A stretch of 5,331 nt of DNA from NCBI GenBank assembly GCA_005885085.1, contig VAXY01000090.1, positions 7,478 through 12,808 of the forward strand, given 5' to 3'. The position numbers and the translations under genes are program-made. The stretch is from Actinomycetota bacterium (lineage in GTDB: Bacteria > Actinomycetota > Thermoleophilia > Gaiellales > Gaiellaceae). Below are positions 4,239 through 5,331 of the stretch, in pieces (position 1 is the stretch's first letter; the number at the start of each line of letters is the position of its first letter). The notes under the pieces were generated by a model, which was given only the letters and a program-made list of their open reading frames with translations, made no database searches and was not told the DNA's origin.

Positions 4239-5331
4239 ATGGCAAAGACAATCGGCATCGATCTCGGCACGACCAACAGCTGCATGGCCGTGCTCGAGGG
4301 CGGGGAGCCGACCGTGATCCCGAACGCCGAGGGCGGCCGCACGACGCCGTCCGTCGTCGCGTTCACGAAGGACGGTCAGCGCCTCGTCGGGGCGCCGGCG
4401 CGGCGCCAGCAGGTGACCAACCCGGAGAACACGATCTTCTCGATCAAGCGCTTCATGGGGCGCAAGTGGGACGAGGTCTCCGAGGAGATGACGATCGTCC
4501 CGTACGAGGTCGTCAAGGGCCAGAACGGGGACGCGCGGGTGAGGGCGGCCGGCAAGGAGTACGCGCCGCCGGAGATCAGCGCGATGATCCTGCAGAAGCT
4601 GAAGGCGGACGCCGAGGCGTATCTCGGCGAGCCGGTCACCGACGCGGTGATCACCGTTCCCGCCTACTTCAACAACGCGCAGCGCGAGGCGACGAAGGAC
4701 GCCGGCAAGATCGCCGGGCTCAACGTCCTGCGCATCATCAACGAGCCGACCGCGGCCGCACTCGCGTACGGCCTCGACAAGGAAGGCTCGGACCAGACGA
4801 TCCTCGTCTTCGACCTCGGCGGCGGCACGTTCGACGTGTCGATCCTCGAGCTGGGCGAAGGCGTCTTCGAGGTGAAGGCCACCAACGGCGACAACCACCT
4901 CGGCGGCGACAACTTCGACAAGGCGATCGTCGACTGGATGGTGTCAGAGTTCAAGAAGGACCAGGGCATCGACCTGGCCGCAGACCGGATGGGCGGAGAA
5001 GGCGAAGATCGAGCTGTCGTCCACGATGACGACGCAGATCAACCTGCCGTTCATCACGGCGACGCAGGACGGGCCGAAGCACCTCGACCTGCAGCTCACG
5101 CGCGCGAAGCTGAACGAGCTGAGCGCGGATCTCCTCGCGCGCACCGTCGGCCCGACCGAGCAGTGCCTCAAGGACGCCGGCATCGACAAGTCGAAGATCG
5201 ACCACGTCGTGCTCGTCGGCGGCATGACACGCATGCCCGCCGTCGTCGACCGGGTCAAGGAGCTGATCGGCAAGGAGCCGCACAAGGGCGTCAACCCGGA
5301 CGAGGTCGTCGCCGTCGGCGCCGCGATCCAG
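4239..5331 (+). CDS. dnaK: Hsp70 chaperone DnaK, 5' part, with an internal frameshifting deletion
   Basis: N-terminal ATPase half of the ATP-driven chaperone that works with DnaJ and GrpE on unfolded cytosolic proteins; the gene runs off the right edge. Hsp70 signatures are clear: IGIDLGTTNS (5-14), catalytic K70 in IKRFMG (69-74), AYFNNAQR, NEPTAAALAYGLD and ILVFDLGGGTFDVS (188-201). Residues 78-104 form a long insert absent from mycobacterial DnaK. Frame 4239 is good through M251 (4989-4991), then reads into unrelated Arg/Ala/Asp-rich sequence. From 4993 the next frame resumes true DnaK (AEKAKIELSS, INLPFI, LQLTRAKL, VVLVGGMTRMP, GVNPDEVVAVGAAIQ) to the edge. Relative to DnaK homologues, eight codons (family pattern A-M/L-QRL-K/R-EA) are replaced by one base, a net loss of about 23 nt. 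Both frames stay open to the edge, so a gene caller may report one intact-looking protein with a wrong second part. It is a pseudogene or an assembly error; DnaK identity is certain. Confidence 0.93.
   Translation, partial: MAKTIGIDLGTTNSCMAVLEGGEPTVIPNAEGGRTTPSVVAFTKDGQRLVGAPARRQQVTNPENTIFSIKRFMGRKWDEVSEEMTIVPYEVVKGQNGDARVRAAGKEYAPPEISAMILQKLKADAEAYLGEPVTDAVITVPAYFNNAQREATKDAGKIAGLNVLRIINEPTAAALAYGLDKEGSDQTILVFDLGGGTFDVSILELGEGVFEVKATNGDNHLGGDNFDKAIVDWMVSEFKKDQGIDLAADRMGGEGEDRAVVHDDDADQPAVHHGDAGRAEAPRPAAHAREAERAERGSPRAHRRPDRAVPQGRRHRQVEDRPRRARRRHDTHARRRRPGQGADRQGAAQGRQPGRGRRRRRRDP
4989..4995 (+). other. dnaK: Junction of the roughly 23-nt deletion / frameshift in dnaK
   Basis: ATG (4989-4991, M251) is followed by a single G (4992) and then GCG GAG AAG from 4993 in the new frame. 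Homologous DnaK proteins have eight residues between this Met and the AEKAK segment. The junction shares at most a base or so of G/GGCG microhomology, which suits either a small deletion or a collapse in a GC-rich stretch. Confidence 0.85.

Noticed and set aside
4143..4898. 251-codon open frame antisense to dnaK
   Set aside because: It lies opposite confident DnaK coding, is rich in Arg/Leu/Asp/Val as GC-rich shadow frames are, and shows no domain motif.
4466..5029. 187-codon plus-strand frame inside dnaK, considered as the shifted continuation of DnaK
   Set aside because: It is in the third frame, used by neither DnaK segment, and its translation is Arg/Gly-rich nonsense.
1..5331. CRISPR array, tRNA/rRNA genes, insertion sequence or prophage parts
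   Set aside because: No repeat-spacer pattern, tRNA cloverleaf, transposase or phage gene was seen; almost all of the window is housekeeping coding sequence.

Overview
The window is high-GC bacterial chromosomal DNA, and gene content points to an actinobacterium, most plausibly a deep-branching class such as Thermoleophilia. The evidence is a prokaryote-type inositol-3-phosphate synthase, a CDP-alcohol phosphatidyltransferase of the actinobacterial phosphatidylinositol-phosphate-synthase type beside it, a GTG start on moaA with no visible Shine-Dalgarno, and a DnaK whose residues resemble Solirubrobacter-like proteins as far as I remember them. The class assignment is inference, not a search result.

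Layout. At 2-124 (+) is the C-terminal tail of a phosphoesterase/phospholipase C-like protein. It converges on a leftward gene, and a perfect 13-bp hairpin (133-162) lies between the two stops. Five tightly packed genes then run on the minus strand, in transcription order: moaA (4133-3141), a PAP2-superfamily membrane phosphatase/phosphotransferase (3086-2340), a CDP-alcohol phosphatidyltransferase (2318-1671), a small GlsB/YeaQ-type membrane protein (1661-1386) and ino1 (1321-170). A 105-bp divergent intergenic region (4134-4238) separates moaA from dnaK (4239 to the right edge, +). No gap between genes exceeds about 105 bp, so there is no unexplained long stretch.

How the genes fit together. 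Ino1 makes inositol 3-phosphate from glucose 6-phosphate. The CDP-alcohol transferase probably joins it to CDP-diacylglycerol to give phosphatidylinositol phosphate (PIP). The adjacent PAP2 enzyme is a candidate for the next step, either removal of the phosphate to give phosphatidylinositol or an AUR1-like head-group transfer. MoaA (molybdenum cofactor synthesis) and DnaK (chaperone) look like unrelated neighbours.

Points to check. (1) A 19-nt word occurs identically just upstream of ino1 and across the start codon of the phosphatidyltransferase gene. In both places it is one arm of a dyad with arms of ATHGC-N6-GCKAT type, so it looks like a shared operator for the inositol-lipid genes. (2) dnaK has a deletion of about 23 nt near 4991 that removes eight conserved residues and shifts the frame, so it is either a broken gene or an assembly error. 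(3) This DnaK carries the longer N-terminal-quadrant insert that mycobacterial DnaK lacks.
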